From the NCBI GenBank assembly GCA_036346395.1, contig CM070596.1, positions 21,366,177 to 21,430,176 on the forward strand: a stretch of 64,000 nucleotides of DNA, in the 5' to 3' direction. The notes below the pieces were generated by a model. That model made no database searches. It was not told the origin of the DNA and was given only the letters and a program-made list of their open reading frames with translations. Positions 1 through 11,449 of the stretch are shown piece after piece. Position numbers and translations under genes: made by a program. The stretch comes from Hsuehochloa calcarea. Its lineage: Eukaryota > Streptophyta > Magnoliopsida > Poales > Poaceae. The first letter of the stretch is position 1. Each line of letters starts with the position of its first letter.

Positions 1-537
1 AAGAGCACGTTGACGCGATAAGAAACTACTTGAAGGAAGTGCAATCGCATCAAAAGAGCTATGCCGACCATCGCTGTCACGAGCTGAGCTTCGAGGTGAA
101 CAATTATGTCTATCTCAAGGTCTCACCGCTGCGAGGCATCCGTCGTTTTCAAGTCCGCGGAAAACTGGCACCTCGGTACATCGGGTTGTACTAAATTGTT
201 GAAAGGAAAGGCTAAGTGGCATACCAGTTGGAGTTGTCACCTCAACTTTCAGATTTGCACAACGCTTTTCACGTGTGGCAACTCAAGAAATGCCTCCAAA
301 CTCTGAGCAAGCTCACTCAGTCGGAGAACATTGATCTCCAACCGAATCTTTCTTATCGAGAGCACTGGATCTGAATCTTAGACGAAGCTGTGAGACATAC
401 TCGTAGTCGCACCAACAAGATGTTAAAAATTCAAAGGCAAGATTCACATCAATACGTGGCGCAAGGGAATGAGAAGACCGCCTTAGAGACGAATTTATAT
501 ACTTCTTTACCAAGCCCACTAAATCTCGGATCGAGAT
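1..537 (+). pseudogene. 3' end of a Ty3/gypsy pol gene (integrase C-terminus and chromodomain-like tail)
   Basis: The element enters the window already inside pol. Frame reading from base 2 gives ELSFEVNNYVYLKVSPLRG, the conserved stretch after the integrase core of plant gypsy elements that guides integrated DNA into the strand-transfer complex. After a frameshift near 185 the sequence continues in another frame with LHNAFHVWQLKKCLQ and then ILDEAVRHTRSRTNKMLKIQ, the run that leads into the chromodomain-like C-terminus. The Trp expected after KIQ is missing and there is an in-frame stop before ILDE, so this copy is dead. The end AATCTCGGATCGAGAT at about 522-537 resembles the usual gypsy pol end. 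The Tekay/Del-like assignment is an inference from these motifs. Confidence 0.8.
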
Positions 538-3500
538 GACATGCGTGTCCGCCTGTCGACCTCTCCTCCTCTCTCTCTCCTCTCACCGACAATGGGGCCC
601 ACTGTCATCTTCCACATCCCCTTCTTCTTCCTCCCTGTGCCAATGCCATTAGCGCAAGCACTAGCTCATCAAATCCGGCCGTTATCGTCTATTCTTCGTG
701 CGCATTCGATGGCATTCAAAGCCACATTCGTCCCTACACTCATTTCACCAGATTTCTTCCCCTTGAAACCATGTTAAATTGCACTTGCACAGCCACCGCG
801 CCAGCTTGAAGCCGCCGCACACGTCCCTGCCGCCTCGGCCACCCCCTTGCCCGGTAAAAGGGAGCCCCAGCATCGCCTTCACCTCCTCATCCCATTCCCG
901 CAACTCACCGCACCTTCCATCGGCTCTCATCACCAGAATCGCTAGTTGAAGCTCATCGGCAGTGAGCCTTTCCTTTGTCAATTGCACCACCGTCATCGAC
1001 ACCCCGCCGCCATCTTATTCACTGTCAGCTTCGCTGTCTCACGTTCTACCTCGTGCGCCTGCTCTCGTCGCCAGAGGACCATCAGAATGCCTTCACCACC
1101 AAAGCTCGAACCGCGCCATCGCTATACTTCGTTATCGCCGGCCAACCCTTCAAGCCTCGCTGTTGTTTTGGTGCGCACTAGGTTACCCACGTCTTCCTCT
1201 TTCGTTTAAGCCTACTTGCGATCGTCGCCGTGGCGTGTAACGTCAGCAGCCACTTTTGATCCGTGCACCACCACTCGCCTGAGTGACATGGGCACCAAGT
1301 GGTGCCACCTGGCAGCCACGTGTGTGCCACGTCAGCTCCATTTGCCTAGTCAGCGCCCACGTCAGTGTCAATGTGGCGCTTGCGCCAACGGGCATGTAAG
1401 CCACGCAATGTTTCACAGAACCGGTCCACCATGGACCAAAGCACATTCATGGCCCTGGTCCATGGACTATGGGCCCACTTGTCAGAGACACGGTAGAATT
1501 TCCCGTATAAAACTAATTCAGCCGAAAATGAAAATCAGCCGCAGACATCATGCTTGCGCAATGTTTAGATTTTCCTTTAGAAAAATAATTCATTAAAGTC
1601 GAAAATTTAATTTAGGTAATTTCTTTAGAATTCAAACTTTCGAGGACTTGTTATCCTTCATACAAGCTCTGATTCTAGTGATTCAAATTTCTAAATTCAT
1701 CTAGAATTATAATCTAGCTAACAAAACCAAAATTATTTAATTTAGAGTTAATTTGAATTTGGTTTGTTTTCGTATAGACTTCGATTTACTCTAGAGAGCT
1801 GGAATTCCTCGACGAGTCCGATCAACAAAAATTTATGCAATGCAAGTTATATGTGTTTATCATATTTGAATTCTAGAAATTTAAATTATTTAAATTCCAT
1901 ATTAAATTATTACTGTGTTGCTTATTTGTATTCAATTTAATTTTAATCCCTATTTTAAATTATTATAGTTATTCCTAATTCCTTTGTATGGCAAAATTTT
2001 GTCGTTGAATTAGTTATACCTTGTCACCTTAGATGAAAAACCTAGTTGGTACTATAGTATGAACTAGGAACCATTTGGAAAATACAATAGTACAACAATT
2101 TGAGTAAGGCAAGTTACATTTGTTGAGCATATTTGAATCCTAGTATTTCAAATTATTTGAATTATATTTTAAACTATTGTTGTATGCTTATTTATATTCA
2201 ATTTAATTTAAATTCCTATTTAAATTTGTAGTTATTCCCAATTCCATTGTATAGCCAATTTTGTTGTTGAATTAGCCATTCCTTGGTACTTTACTTAAAA
2301 ATCTATTTGGTACGATAGTATGAATTAGAACATATTAAAAAACTTTATGCTTAGGCAAAGCTTAGACAAAAATATTAAATTTGGAGAGTTGAGCCAAAAT
2401 GTTCTCTTATGATTTAAAATGAGACTATGGTATTGTTTTATCATATAAATTTTAAAAAATGATTTGACATGTAAAATAAATCAAAACTGATTTAAACTTG
2501 GCCAAAATAAATGTTAGGATGGTGCAAGTCAATGCAGAGGATCGATTCATTTCAATGATTGAGTCCAGAGTTTATGGAATGTTACCGTAGTTGGTTAAGA
2601 ACCGGTCTTGAAGCCACACCTTGCTAAGCTACACCGTACTACCACAAGTCTGGAGTGTGACATATTAGGCTAAATAATTTGTAACACCTCATTGTTAATT
2701 GTGCATGTTGATGTGTGGCTGTCGGTTAGCAAGTATTCCCACCTGGCGCAAGAGGGGACTCCCGGTGGGCGATTGTCCCAATGAAAGTGAAACTTTAGCA
2801 GTATAATAATTTTGGGGTGGGACATTGTAAAAGCCTCGTGATATTTGCTTAGTCGCACGCCTTCAAAAGCGTGTCTTGGCAAATATTTTAAGCAATTATC
2901 TCTTGTGGGTAAAGTTGTACAACCTCTACAGAGTATAAAACTATTCGAATAACTGTGTCCCCGATCATGGACATTCTGAGCAAAGCCACTCAAAGTTAGA
3001 TTTTGGTTTTGTTTCTAAAATGAATTTAGCAAATGTTTTAGGATGGTTAGTCCTCGTGGAAAAATTGGGCGGTTAACCATGTGATAGGAGGGTATCCTTC
3101 ACCATATTTGTATGGAGGTTATCCACTATAAAATTGATAAATCTAAAAATCGATTTTAGTTATAAAATAAACTGCCTTGGAACTTAGTAAGAATATTTAA
3201 ATAGAAAATACCACTTTATGCAAATTGAGCTATATAAGCCCCCATTTGGTTGAATATGCATGCATTATATTATGTTATTGGGTGTAACTTGCAGAGAACA
3301 ATTATTTTTACTCACCTTGCTTAAATAAATTATTGTTCATAGGACGAGTACTACGAGGAGGGTGAGGGCTTGGACGACTAGGTTACGCCCCCAGACGATT
3401 GCCTATGGCGAATGGTGTGGCCTACTACTACTTTATGATTCTGTTGTACTTTTCTTTAGGCCTTGTGCCCTTTTGTAATAAAACTTTGATAATATGAATA

Positions 3501-3560
3501 AAATATGTGATATGGACTTGCTATTATTTTTGTTGAACTGTGTACACTAGTTGTTGCTAG
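538..3560 (+). mobile_element. 3' LTR-like region of the gypsy element at 1-537
   Basis: No gene is seen here. The stretch directly follows the pol end and has the layout of a large grass gypsy LTR: a GC-rich first kilobase with a 'ggggcccactgtcatc' box, a long AT-rich middle (1500-3300), then a GAGTACTACGAGGAGG segment at 3345, a TTTGTAATAAAACTTTG poly(A)-like signal at 3472 and a short tail. A clean TG...CA boundary and polypurine tract are not visible, so both edges are approximate. The right edge lies somewhere at 3555-3620. Confidence 0.5.
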
Positions 3561-3823
3561 ACTAGTGTGGAAAACACAAAGAATCCAGGATCATTCTACT
3601 CCCGGGTTCGACAACAACCTAGGTTAAAGTTAAGAGCCTCTCCAAAAAATTCGAATCGTGGGGCTTTATCAATCGTGGGGCCCATCGCTAACAAGCTAGG
3701 CACGCCTGTCTGTCTTTGTCCTCCACATGAAACAGCTCCCACCTCGACACGACGCCTGCCCACGCTTCTACTCTACTGCCCCATGTTGTTTCTTTGCTAT
3801 GCCACCGACGCCTGCACTCGGAT
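3561..3823. other. Unassigned spacer between LTR tail and MULE
   Basis: Moderately GC-rich sequence with no recognisable gene, RNA or repeat. It contains a short repeated word AATCGTGGGG (about 3654 and 3671). It ends at the outer edge of the MULE inverted repeat. It may be the original insertion target of the MULE or the end of the preceding LTR. Confidence 0.3.
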
Positions 3824-3996
3824 CTGTAGTAGCCCCATTGAGCAACGAAATTCCAAAATTAGCCCCCATAAATAAAGAATTTCAAATTTAGCCCCCTAAT
3901 TGTACTTGATGCAGTCTGGGATGTTGCCGTCCCTGAAGGAGTTGCTGCCGTTCGGGACGGCTTCACCGAGGTGCTACCCTCAGGGACGGTAGCACC
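3824..3996 (+). repeat. Left terminal inverted repeat of the MULE
   Basis: Reads CTGTAGTAGCCCC, then an AT-rich stretch with 'aaaattagccccc' and 'taattgtacttgat', and matches the reverse complement of 27980-27880 with scattered substitutions. The inner part is GC-rich and ends in a perfect 9-bp hairpin, GGTGCTACC / GGTAGCACC (3970-3978 and 3988-3996), which is also present in the right repeat. Confidence 0.85.
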
Positions 3997-4009
3997 TGCC
4001 CGTATTGAA

Positions 4010-4420
4010 CAAAAAATATATTAAAAATATAATTAATAAATTTTGTTGGATGATTTTTTTAAATATATAAACTCAGCTCAAACAATTATGAAATTTTTAT
4101 GGAGCCTCCTGGCATAGTGTGTCTGCTTGTGTAATTTTTTCGAAATTTTATGCATTCTTATTTTTTTCCCCAAAATTCTTTAAACCTAATGTTTGTAGGA
4201 ATTTTTTAATATAGAAAATGAGGTCCAAACATTATGAATTTTTTTGCCAGACTCCCAACATAGTGGACTTGATTGTGTAAATTTTACATAATTTTATATG
4301 CTTTGAAATTATCTCGACAAATTCAGGGTTTAGGTCTCAAAAATTAGGATGTGACGTTTTGAAAATTAGGGTTTCATGATTTCATGTGACTTGAAATGTG
4401 CGGAGTTTGGTATGACATGA
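4010..4420. repeat. AT-rich MULE subterminal region (shared with the second PMD element)
   Basis: AT-rich and non-coding. Words such as 'tgcttgtgtaattttttcg', 'ttgtaggaattt', 'tatagaaaatgag', 'gacttgattgtgtaa' and 'ggtttcatgatttcatgtga' recur in the same order in the reverse complement of 62350-62660, downstream of the second PMD gene. A shorter part (about 4300-4385) recurs at 10627-10710. It is therefore a family-specific subterminal segment. Confidence 0.75.
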
Positions 4421-4799
4421 CTACTCTTGGTCGCTATGGTTCTTGATCACATTTCTTCTGTACGGTGGAGTTAAAGCAAAGTACAGAAATTAACTTAACT
4501 AAGGGGTCGAGAACGCTATGATTACGAGAAGCCCTAAAACATAGAAGAATCGATGTCGATGTGAATGGTTATCTCTGGGATTCCGCTAGAAGAGACATAC
4601 TTTGATGGCTCAGCGGAGGCACAGAGCCAGAACTACATTGCAGTCCGCGCGCGGACAGAAGCACGTTACATGTGGTCACATGGCATGATGGTTCAGCTAA
4701 TTGTTTTAGTCATGGACGCTACTACTACGGTAACTTGCGACACGAGCTTCCAGACCATGTAAGTACACATGCCTTGAGGGGATAGTAAAAAATATGGCG

Positions 4800-5566
4800 A
4801 GTAGGAGGGGGGACTACTACGGAATGGCCCGACCTACTACGTTGATCGGGCCACTTGCCCTTCCTTGCGAGCTCGACGTTGTACTCCTCGCCGGCCGCCC
4901 TGCCTCGCCCCATTTCCGCTTTTCGCGCTCGCTCAAGGCAAGCTCGCCCTCGCGCCGCATGCCTCGAGATAGGCCTGCATCTCCCGCCGGATACGCTGGT
5001 TGTGCTCTGGCTCGACGCCTCCTCCCGGATCTCGCGTGCCCTTTCCGTATTACACTCCTCAAAGTTAATTTACCACTGTTCGCGTGGGTGGATCTCTAGG
5101 TCGATCCACTTGCGGTAGCCACATAGCGGCTCCGGGGACTACGAGTAGATGAGAGAGATTGTTAGTGCGTACTTTGAAAGAGAATTGGTAGGGGAACTTA
5201 TTGTAAGTAGTCCTTACCGGCTGCCGATAGCTGCTCGTATCTCAACGACGGTCGGGATAGTCAGAGGAGTAGTTGGGACAACTCCAGTAACGCATGCCTA
5301 GGCTGAGCCGGTGCTTGGATTTGAAGAATTTGCATGTGTCCCTGCACCAACAGAGGGGCGGCATCTCCCCTTCTGGCGGGTGTTGCGGCGAAGGCTCGGT
5401 TGGAACGCTCGGCGGGGTCGCTACTACGGGGCTTCATTGCGAGAGTCGCCATCCCGCAAGTCGCTTTGCCGACCAGCCTCAGCTGAGCCCTAGCTTGTTC
5501 GGCCCGTGTTGTAGAAGTCCTTGCTAGATCGCGGATCTCGTCCTATTGCTTCTTGATGTTGTCCAT
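4800..5566 (-). pseudogene. zf-GRF-like zinc-finger gene, degraded (second of two in the MULE)
   Basis: Minus strand. A TATAAAAGG box at 5612-5620 precedes ATG at 5566; the eighth codon is already a stop. Further on (about 5345-5250) the frame gives TCKFFKSKHRL, then GMRYWSCPNYSSDYPDRR, and after an apparent intron (donor GTAAGG near 5218, acceptor 'ctactcgtag' near 5140) SPEPLCGYRKWIDLEIHPRE. This Cys...CPN...LCGY.KWID spacing is that of plant GRF-type zinc fingers, which bind single-stranded nucleic acid in the characterised families. The remainder to about 4800 is Arg/Glu-rich in patches (for example EPEHNQRIRREMQAYLE), suggesting a coiled coil. Several frameshifts and stops make it a pseudogene. 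No function can be assigned beyond the zinc-finger resemblance. 4421-4800 holds only what looks like its 3' flank. Confidence 0.6.
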
Positions 5567-5611
5567 CCCAGGTTTGGTTGTGTGGTTTTCTCTCCTCGAT
5601 GTCTTCCACCT

Positions 5612-5620
5612 CCTTTTATA
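5612..5620 (-). promoter_or_regulatory. TATA box of the zf-GRF-like gene at 4800-5566
   Basis: TATAAAAGG on the minus strand, 46 bp upstream of the putative ATG at 5566. The minisatellite array lies immediately further upstream. Confidence 0.5.
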
Positions 5621-5639
5621 AGCCAGAGGGTTGGCATGG

Positions 5640-5978
5640 TGTGGTTAAATTCACATGAGTAGCCGGCATGGCAGAGTGTTGTCTAATCTTTTTGGAGGGA
5701 GAAGCCATGTCCTATTTGTTGGAGTGATGTTCTTTCGATCAGAAAAGCTGGCGAGGCAGAGTGTTGTCACGTCTTACTTTGTAGAGTCATGTCTCGTCCT
5801 GCTTTGCAGAGAGAAGTCACGTCTTACTTTGCAGAGTGGTGTCATTTCGGTCTAAAAAGCTGACGAGGCAGTGTGTTGTCACGTCTTACTTTGCAGAGTG
5901 CTGTCATTTCGGTCTGAAAAACAGAGTGCTGTCATTTCAGTCTAAAAAGCCAGTGAGACAGAGTGTTGTCACGTCTTA
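5640..5978. repeat. ~62-bp minisatellite array, left part
   Basis: Imperfect tandem units of about 62 bp built from 'gtcacgtcttactttgcag', 'agtgctgtcatttcggtct' and 'aaaagctggcgaggcag'. Some units are shortened or replaced by a 'gtctcgtcctgctttgcag' variant. The array breaks at 5978 and resumes at 10097, with the 5-bp duplication TCTTA on each side of the solo LTR. Chance open frames through it are not genes. Confidence 0.85.
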
Positions 5979-8900
5979 TGTGAGACCCCGGTTTATCCGG
6001 CTTGTAATGCTTAACCATCCACTTGGTCCTAGCATCACAAAACAGATAATCCGAGACTCGAGACATGTATACTTCCCAGAAATGCAGTATACACACCTCT
6101 TTACAAAGTTCGTGCATCAATTCCATTCATTCACATAGAGCCGAAGCAAAATGTAATGAATAACATTAATAAAGGATAGTTATTACAAAAGAGGGCCAAC
6201 CGCCAACAATAAAAGAGACAACAATAATTAAACAATGAAGCAAAAGTGCCATAAGATGGCTACAACAAAAGAGCCAATCGGTGTGCCTTTAACCCACAAG
6301 GCAACCGACCGACCGCCCAAGCTAGTCGTCGAATCCACAAAGACAACTCACAAAAGTGAGGCCCTTGGGGCTCACCTTCTTCCTCTGCAAACAAAAGCAA
6401 ATTTCAAATAAAATCGGGTGAGTACTTTGAATGTACTGCAAGATATATAAGAATGATAATGATCCATGCAATAACTACATGCAAGCTTATTTAAGTGGAG
6501 CAGTTAGGACTCAAATTTTTAAGCATAAAGCAAGTTTTATTTGCAATAATGTAATAGATTGAAAGCAATTTTGCAATCTGATTTTATTTGATAAAAACAG
6601 TAGTTATCAAGTATCAACAACAAGAAAATGTACCCGAAGTGACTAACCCAATAGCCACCACAATAGCATGAATTACCCATTCATGCCAACCATGTCAAGT
6701 TTTAATTTTTAAAACAAAAACAGCTTGTTGAAGTCTAGATCTTATGGAAATCACCAAGCGTGTCCACAACCTAGGACGAGGCTATTCAATAGATTTATCC
6801 TCGCAGGTGTACCAACTTACCCACATGCCGGATCGCCTTTTGCCAAGCTATTAAGCACACTTCCTTAGGTATGCCAAGACGCGGCTAAGTCCTACGAGAC
6901 ATTTCCAATATTGTGAATTATTCACGAGCCGCCTGTATGGATAGAAACCCATACGCTTGTGTCGAGTCATCGTAAAGCCTCGGTCAACTACCCTTCCCGT
7001 AAAGCCTTGGACAACTACGACGCCCTCGAGGTGGAGAGCCTACCCGAATCTCCACCACCGCACACCCAACACAAGAACACCGGGAACACATATCATGTTT
7101 CACACCACACACACAACCCCCTCCTGCGACTCGAAGATAACCCACGCCAAAGTACTAGGTCAAGAGGGGTCCCATATAACCCTCATGTGGTTAGTACGCA
7201 AAAGTGCTTGGATCAATGGCGCAAGCAACATTTTCGGTCCTTAGGGACCTGGGCACCTTTCCTTGTCACACCCAACAATCACACCAACATGCCATTGTGC
7301 CCAAGTCAAATCATTTTGTCTCATTTTCGATTTTTACAAACAAAAGCATAAGGTGCTGAACCAAAAATAAACAAAATGATTTGTGTGATCAAGGTCATCG
7401 ACTAAGTCGATAACCGCCCAATTCTACCGGTAGCTAAGCATTTCTAGGCATGACATCGCAAAGACAAGAAAAGAGCATAATTAAATCACCGGCTCTAATT
7501 CACCAAATGATGATAATAACTTATGGTTGTGGCGGGGATAACATTTTAATGGCAACAATGCATTAGGAATAGCTACCTCTAAACAGGGCAAAAATAATTG
7601 GACACAAAAGCAATGCATACATATAATTTGTAAACAAGATATTAGACTTTGAAAGTAATGGGACATTTATGATCAAATATCTTGCCTGCTTGGTTTGAGG
7701 GTTCTTGTCACTGGGATCAACAATATTATCAACGTGCTCTTCGGATCCTATCGAAAGAACCAAAAGAACCGATAAGAACGAAGAAAACACCAAGACCCAA
7801 TCAGAAAAAGTTCTCCAAAAGTTCTGAAAACCTTACAGTAGCAAGATCATGATTTATAAAGAATTTAGCAACAAGAACCAATTGATTTGGATTCTTAATG
7901 CCAAAGATATGATCAAAACAATTTTGCTCAGCTTTTATAAATCAAAAATGCTACTATTCATTAGCAAAAATTTCTGGAGCTATACTGGGGTTGGAAACAT
8001 TTTTAGATTAAAATTCAGTTAAAAACATAACCAACAAAATTTGAATCAACCGGAAAGGATTTGAAATGAATTAGTTATGCCTTTTACAAGTTATCACATT
8101 TTTCAGTTGATAAATAAATCCTCTTGGGAAATTCAAAAATCAAATCGACGTGGACGAACGAAGAGCGTCGATCTTGGATCCAACGGTCCGCGTTCACGGA
8201 GCAACACGCGAGCGCGCGGGATTCACAAACCCTAAACGTTCACCGTTGGATCTGGATCCAACGGTTCACGTGGATCAGGACGTTCGGGCGGTCCGAACGT
8301 TCACACGCATAGGAGCCGTTGATCTTGGATCCAACGGTCCACGCGGATCGAACCTTTCGGATGGTCCGAACGTTCATTCAGATCTGGACCGTTGATCTAA
8401 GGATCGACAGTCCGCAACAACTCAAGTTCAAAACTTCGGCCCAGATTTTCGTCCGACAAAATGACTGGGAAGAACGGCTCGCCGCCGGCGACTCTGGCCG
8501 CGGCGGTGCGAGCTAAAGCCCAAAATGGGTTCTTAACACTCTTGCGCACACAATGGCACCAGCGGTTTTGGCTGCGGCGGCCTAGAACGCCGGCAAGCCG
8601 GAGATAACCGAGGTGACTCAAAATGACCGAAAACGAAAAACGCAAATGAGCTCACCAAGCGTTCAAGGGAGCGAGTGCCAAGCAACTAGGGACTAATAAG
8701 AGGGTACCTGAGCCCAAAGAAGGCACCGAGGAGAATCGAGCTGGCTCGGGCGAAGAAGAATAGCAGTTCCGGCCGAATTGGGGGAAATCCAAAATTGATC
8801 TGCTCTCTTCTGGCAAAAGCAAAATCGATGAGGGTTAATACTCATGAGATGCTAAGAAGTCAAGCAAGGGTTTAGAAGGAGAGAGCCCTAACACCACTTT

Positions 8901-10096
8901 CACCGAAGGATCCGAAGCTCCAACAATGGCGCCGAGAGCAAATTTGAAATGGAGCTCGGCGATGCACTAACAATGGTGCCGAGCTCAAGAGTGTTCAAAG
9001 GATGCTAAGGAAGCCACCGGAGGAGTTTTATAGCCAAGGGGCAAGGAAGACGCAACGGAAGAAAAATAGCCAACTCGTGTTGAGGTCGATCGAGGCGATG
9101 GGAGCACGTGAACTCGAGGAGGACGGCGACTTCGGAGGCGGTGGGGCGAGGAGCAATAAATGCCGAGAATCGCTGGCGAAGCGAGAAGACCCGACGACAC
9201 GCCTCGCCTTTTTCACCAACTATCGTTGACCATGGCGAAAGCGCGAGCGAGCGGAGGAAGACGATAGCCGCCACCGTTGGATTTAATCGGACTACCAAAT
9301 AGAACGGGTCGAGAACAACGATTCAATCGCGCGCTAGATCTCGGGCGTTGATTTGGATCCTACGGCTCACGCTTGCGAGGCGCTTGGCGGTCCGAACGTT
9401 TCCTCTTTTCGGAGCCGCTGATCTTCAGATGAACGGTTCGGAGCGAGAGGGAGGATCGGCGGTCCGAACGTCACCTCGGCGCAGACCGCACGATCGAGAT
9501 CTAACGGTCGAAATTGAACGCGCCCGATGAGGCCGAGTCGGTGCAGATTAGTTGATTGGACCGAGTCCATTGGCTCGAGCCCGAGTCCGGTTCGAACCCG
9601 AGGAACAAGTGACAACCGGTTAGGGTTTGAATTTGAATCACCGATTTTTGGGGAATTATTTGGGATAGCAAACAAACTCCAAAAATTATGAAATTTTAAC
9701 TGGAGCTTGCTGACAGAAGAAGGAACCTTATATAAAATTTTCAGAGACTTTTATGCACTACATTTTTCTCTAAAAATTTCAGAAGGCTAAATTAGGAGTT
9801 TGACTAATGTTTGACTTGTCTCAAAAATTATCAAATAATTTCTGAAAATTATGAAATAATTCTGAGGTGTTAAACATCACTCCTAGGTTCAATGAAAATT
9901 ATCTTCAAAGGTTGGGCACAAGATTTTCATGAAGGAGATTTGTGTTGGTGTCCAAATGGCAAGTTGATTTTTGATTTCACATAATTTCTTTACAAAAATT
10001 ATGGAACTGATTACAAAAAGCAAGATCAGAGAAAAAGTTTTAATTTCTCCTCATTTTTATTACATTTGAAACACAAACCAATTTTGGGATGTTACA
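5979..10096 (-). mobile_element. Solo LTR, 4118 bp, Ty3/gypsy-type
   Basis: Starts TGTGAGACCCC and ends GGGATGTTACA, so on the minus strand it starts with the common grass LTR word TGTAACATCCC. It is flanked by a perfect 5-bp duplication TCTTA (5974-5978 and 10097-10101). No primer-binding site, polypurine tract or coding sequence lies inside or beside it, so it is a solo LTR left by recombination. It has the usual mosaic: 'gggtgagtactttgaatgtact' region near 6418, GC-rich segment 8450-9540, AT-rich end. Repeated 'ggatccaacgg' words occur at 8160-8410 and 9330-9520. Confidence 0.93.
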
Positions 10097-10610
10097 TCTT
10101 ACTTTGCATAGTGTTGTCCTTTCGATGCGAAAAGTCGCAGGCGAGGCAGTCTTTGTCTGGGCCTTACGTTGCGAGTCTGTCTCATCTCGCTGCGAGAGAA
10201 GCACGTCTTACTTTGCAGAGTGTTGTCAGTTTGGTCTGAAAAGCTGACGAGGCAGTATGTTGTCACGTCTTACTTTGCAGAGTGCTGTCATATCGGTCTG
10301 AAAAGCTGGCGAGGCAGTGTGTTGTCACGTCTTACTTTGCAGAGTCATATCTCGTCCTGCTTTGCAGAGATAGGTCATGTGCTACTTTGCATACTGCTAT
10401 CATTTCGGTCTGAAAAGCTGGCGAGGCAGAGTGTTGTCACGTGTTACTGTGTGGAGTCATGTCTCGTCCTGCTTTGCATGGAGAAGTCGTGACCTATTTT
10501 GCAGAGTGTTGTCCTTTCGGCCTGCGAAATGTCGGCGAGGCAAAGCAGTGTTGTCACGTCTTACTTTGCAGATGGTGGTCACGTCCTGCTTTGCAAGATA
10601 AGTCGTGCGG
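10097..10610. repeat. ~62-bp minisatellite array, right part
   Basis: Continuation of the array interrupted at 5978. It has at least five recognisable units with the core 'gtcacgtcttactttgcag' (for example at 10264 and 10326) and degenerate forms at both ends. It stops just before the subterminal-like sequence at 10627. Confidence 0.85.
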
Positions 10611-10626
10611 TCTTGCCATTGCGAAA

Positions 10627-10710
10627 ACTAAGTATTCTGAAATTGTCTGCAACATTACAGATTTAGGTCTAGAAAATTTGGAATGTAGGATTTGGAAATT
10701 AGGGTTTGAT
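10627..10710. repeat. Internal copy of MULE subterminal sequence
   Basis: 'tattctgaaattgtct', 'tttaggtct' and 'ttggaaattagggttt' recur in the same order and direction at about 4300-4385 ('ttgaaattatct', 'tttaggtct', 'ttgaaaattagggttt') and, inverted, near 62400-62470. It places direct repeats on either side of the second zf-GRF gene and the minisatellite. Confidence 0.6.
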
Positions 10711-10857
10711 TAATTCGCACGCAAAGTATTCATAACGGAATTAGATAGAGGCATACATGATACAAACGAGTACAACAACACCGTAAATGCATATATCATG
10801 TAGTGAAGGGATGCATAGATAAAGAGTGGATATTACATTCTTATTAAAACTGAACTT

Positions 10858-11373
10858 TTACTTGGAAAGAACAAGAAATAATAGAAGAAAAACCGTCAAA
10901 CTAGCTATGTTAACTAATTTCTGAAGCATTTTCTCAACCCTTTCCATCCTTTCATCCAGTCTTTTAAGAACATTATGTTTATTTTCCATCGGTTGATCCG
11001 ATGGTCGAGGCACTTAACGAAATGCAGCAACACCACGGGTGTCCTCTTGGAAGACAACAATTTGCATTGGGTGTCCTCTTGGAAGACAGCAATTTGCATT
11101 GCAATGTCTCGAACCTCTCGCCCTGCTTCATCAGCCCACAGCCAGAACCGACATGTTGTGTTCTGTAAAAATAATTGCAACTGCAAGTGAAAAATATGCT
11201 GTTTGGAAAGAAGTTTATTGGGGATGATTAGGCACAAGTTACCGTAAGATTTGAACACTTCATGAACACTCGGGATGGATTCGTTGGTGTATGGGACAAT
11301 AAGGGCAAACCAAGTGCTGCTGTAGTGTTTTTAATTGCCTACTCACTCGGATGTTTGATGAGGCCGTAGACAT
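10858..11373 (-). pseudogene. zf-GRF-like zinc-finger gene with coiled coil and C-terminal membrane segment
   Basis: Minus strand, ATG at 11373, TAA at 10858-10860. Exon 1 ends at 11243 (donor GTAACT), exon 2 starts at 11180 (acceptor 'cacttgcag'). Across this junction the frame is kept: NPSRVFMKCSNLT joins to NTTCRFWLWADEAGREV, matching the second half of a plant zf-GRF finger (C...C.FW.W.DE). The gene ends with MENKHNVLKRLDERMERVEK, a short amphipathic coil, followed by the hydrophobic run IASLTVFLLLFLVLSK, a likely tail anchor. GRF finger plus coil plus membrane tail is a common small plant layout. A 32-bp tandem duplication (11039-11070, 11071-11102) shifts the frame between finger and coil, and there is another frame change before the finger, so it is broken. 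Its cellular role is unknown. Confidence 0.65.
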
Positions 11374-11442
11374 CCCGTTTAAGACTGGAAGAAAGGAGAA
11401 GAGGAACTGAAGAGTGAGGGGAATGGCAGCCAAATCATGCAA

Positions 11443-11449
11443 ATATATA
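11443..11449 (-). promoter_or_regulatory. TATA-like box of the zf-GRF gene at 10858-11373
   Basis: TATATAT within 'ggctatatatttgcatg' on the minus strand, 70 bp upstream of the ATG at 11373. Confidence 0.4.

Noticed and set aside
5655..10601. Open frames of 66-114 residues across the minisatellite (repeating LTRQSVVTSYF-like peptides)
   Set aside because: They arise from tandem units without stops in some phases and change phase where unit length varies; no start context or partner exon.
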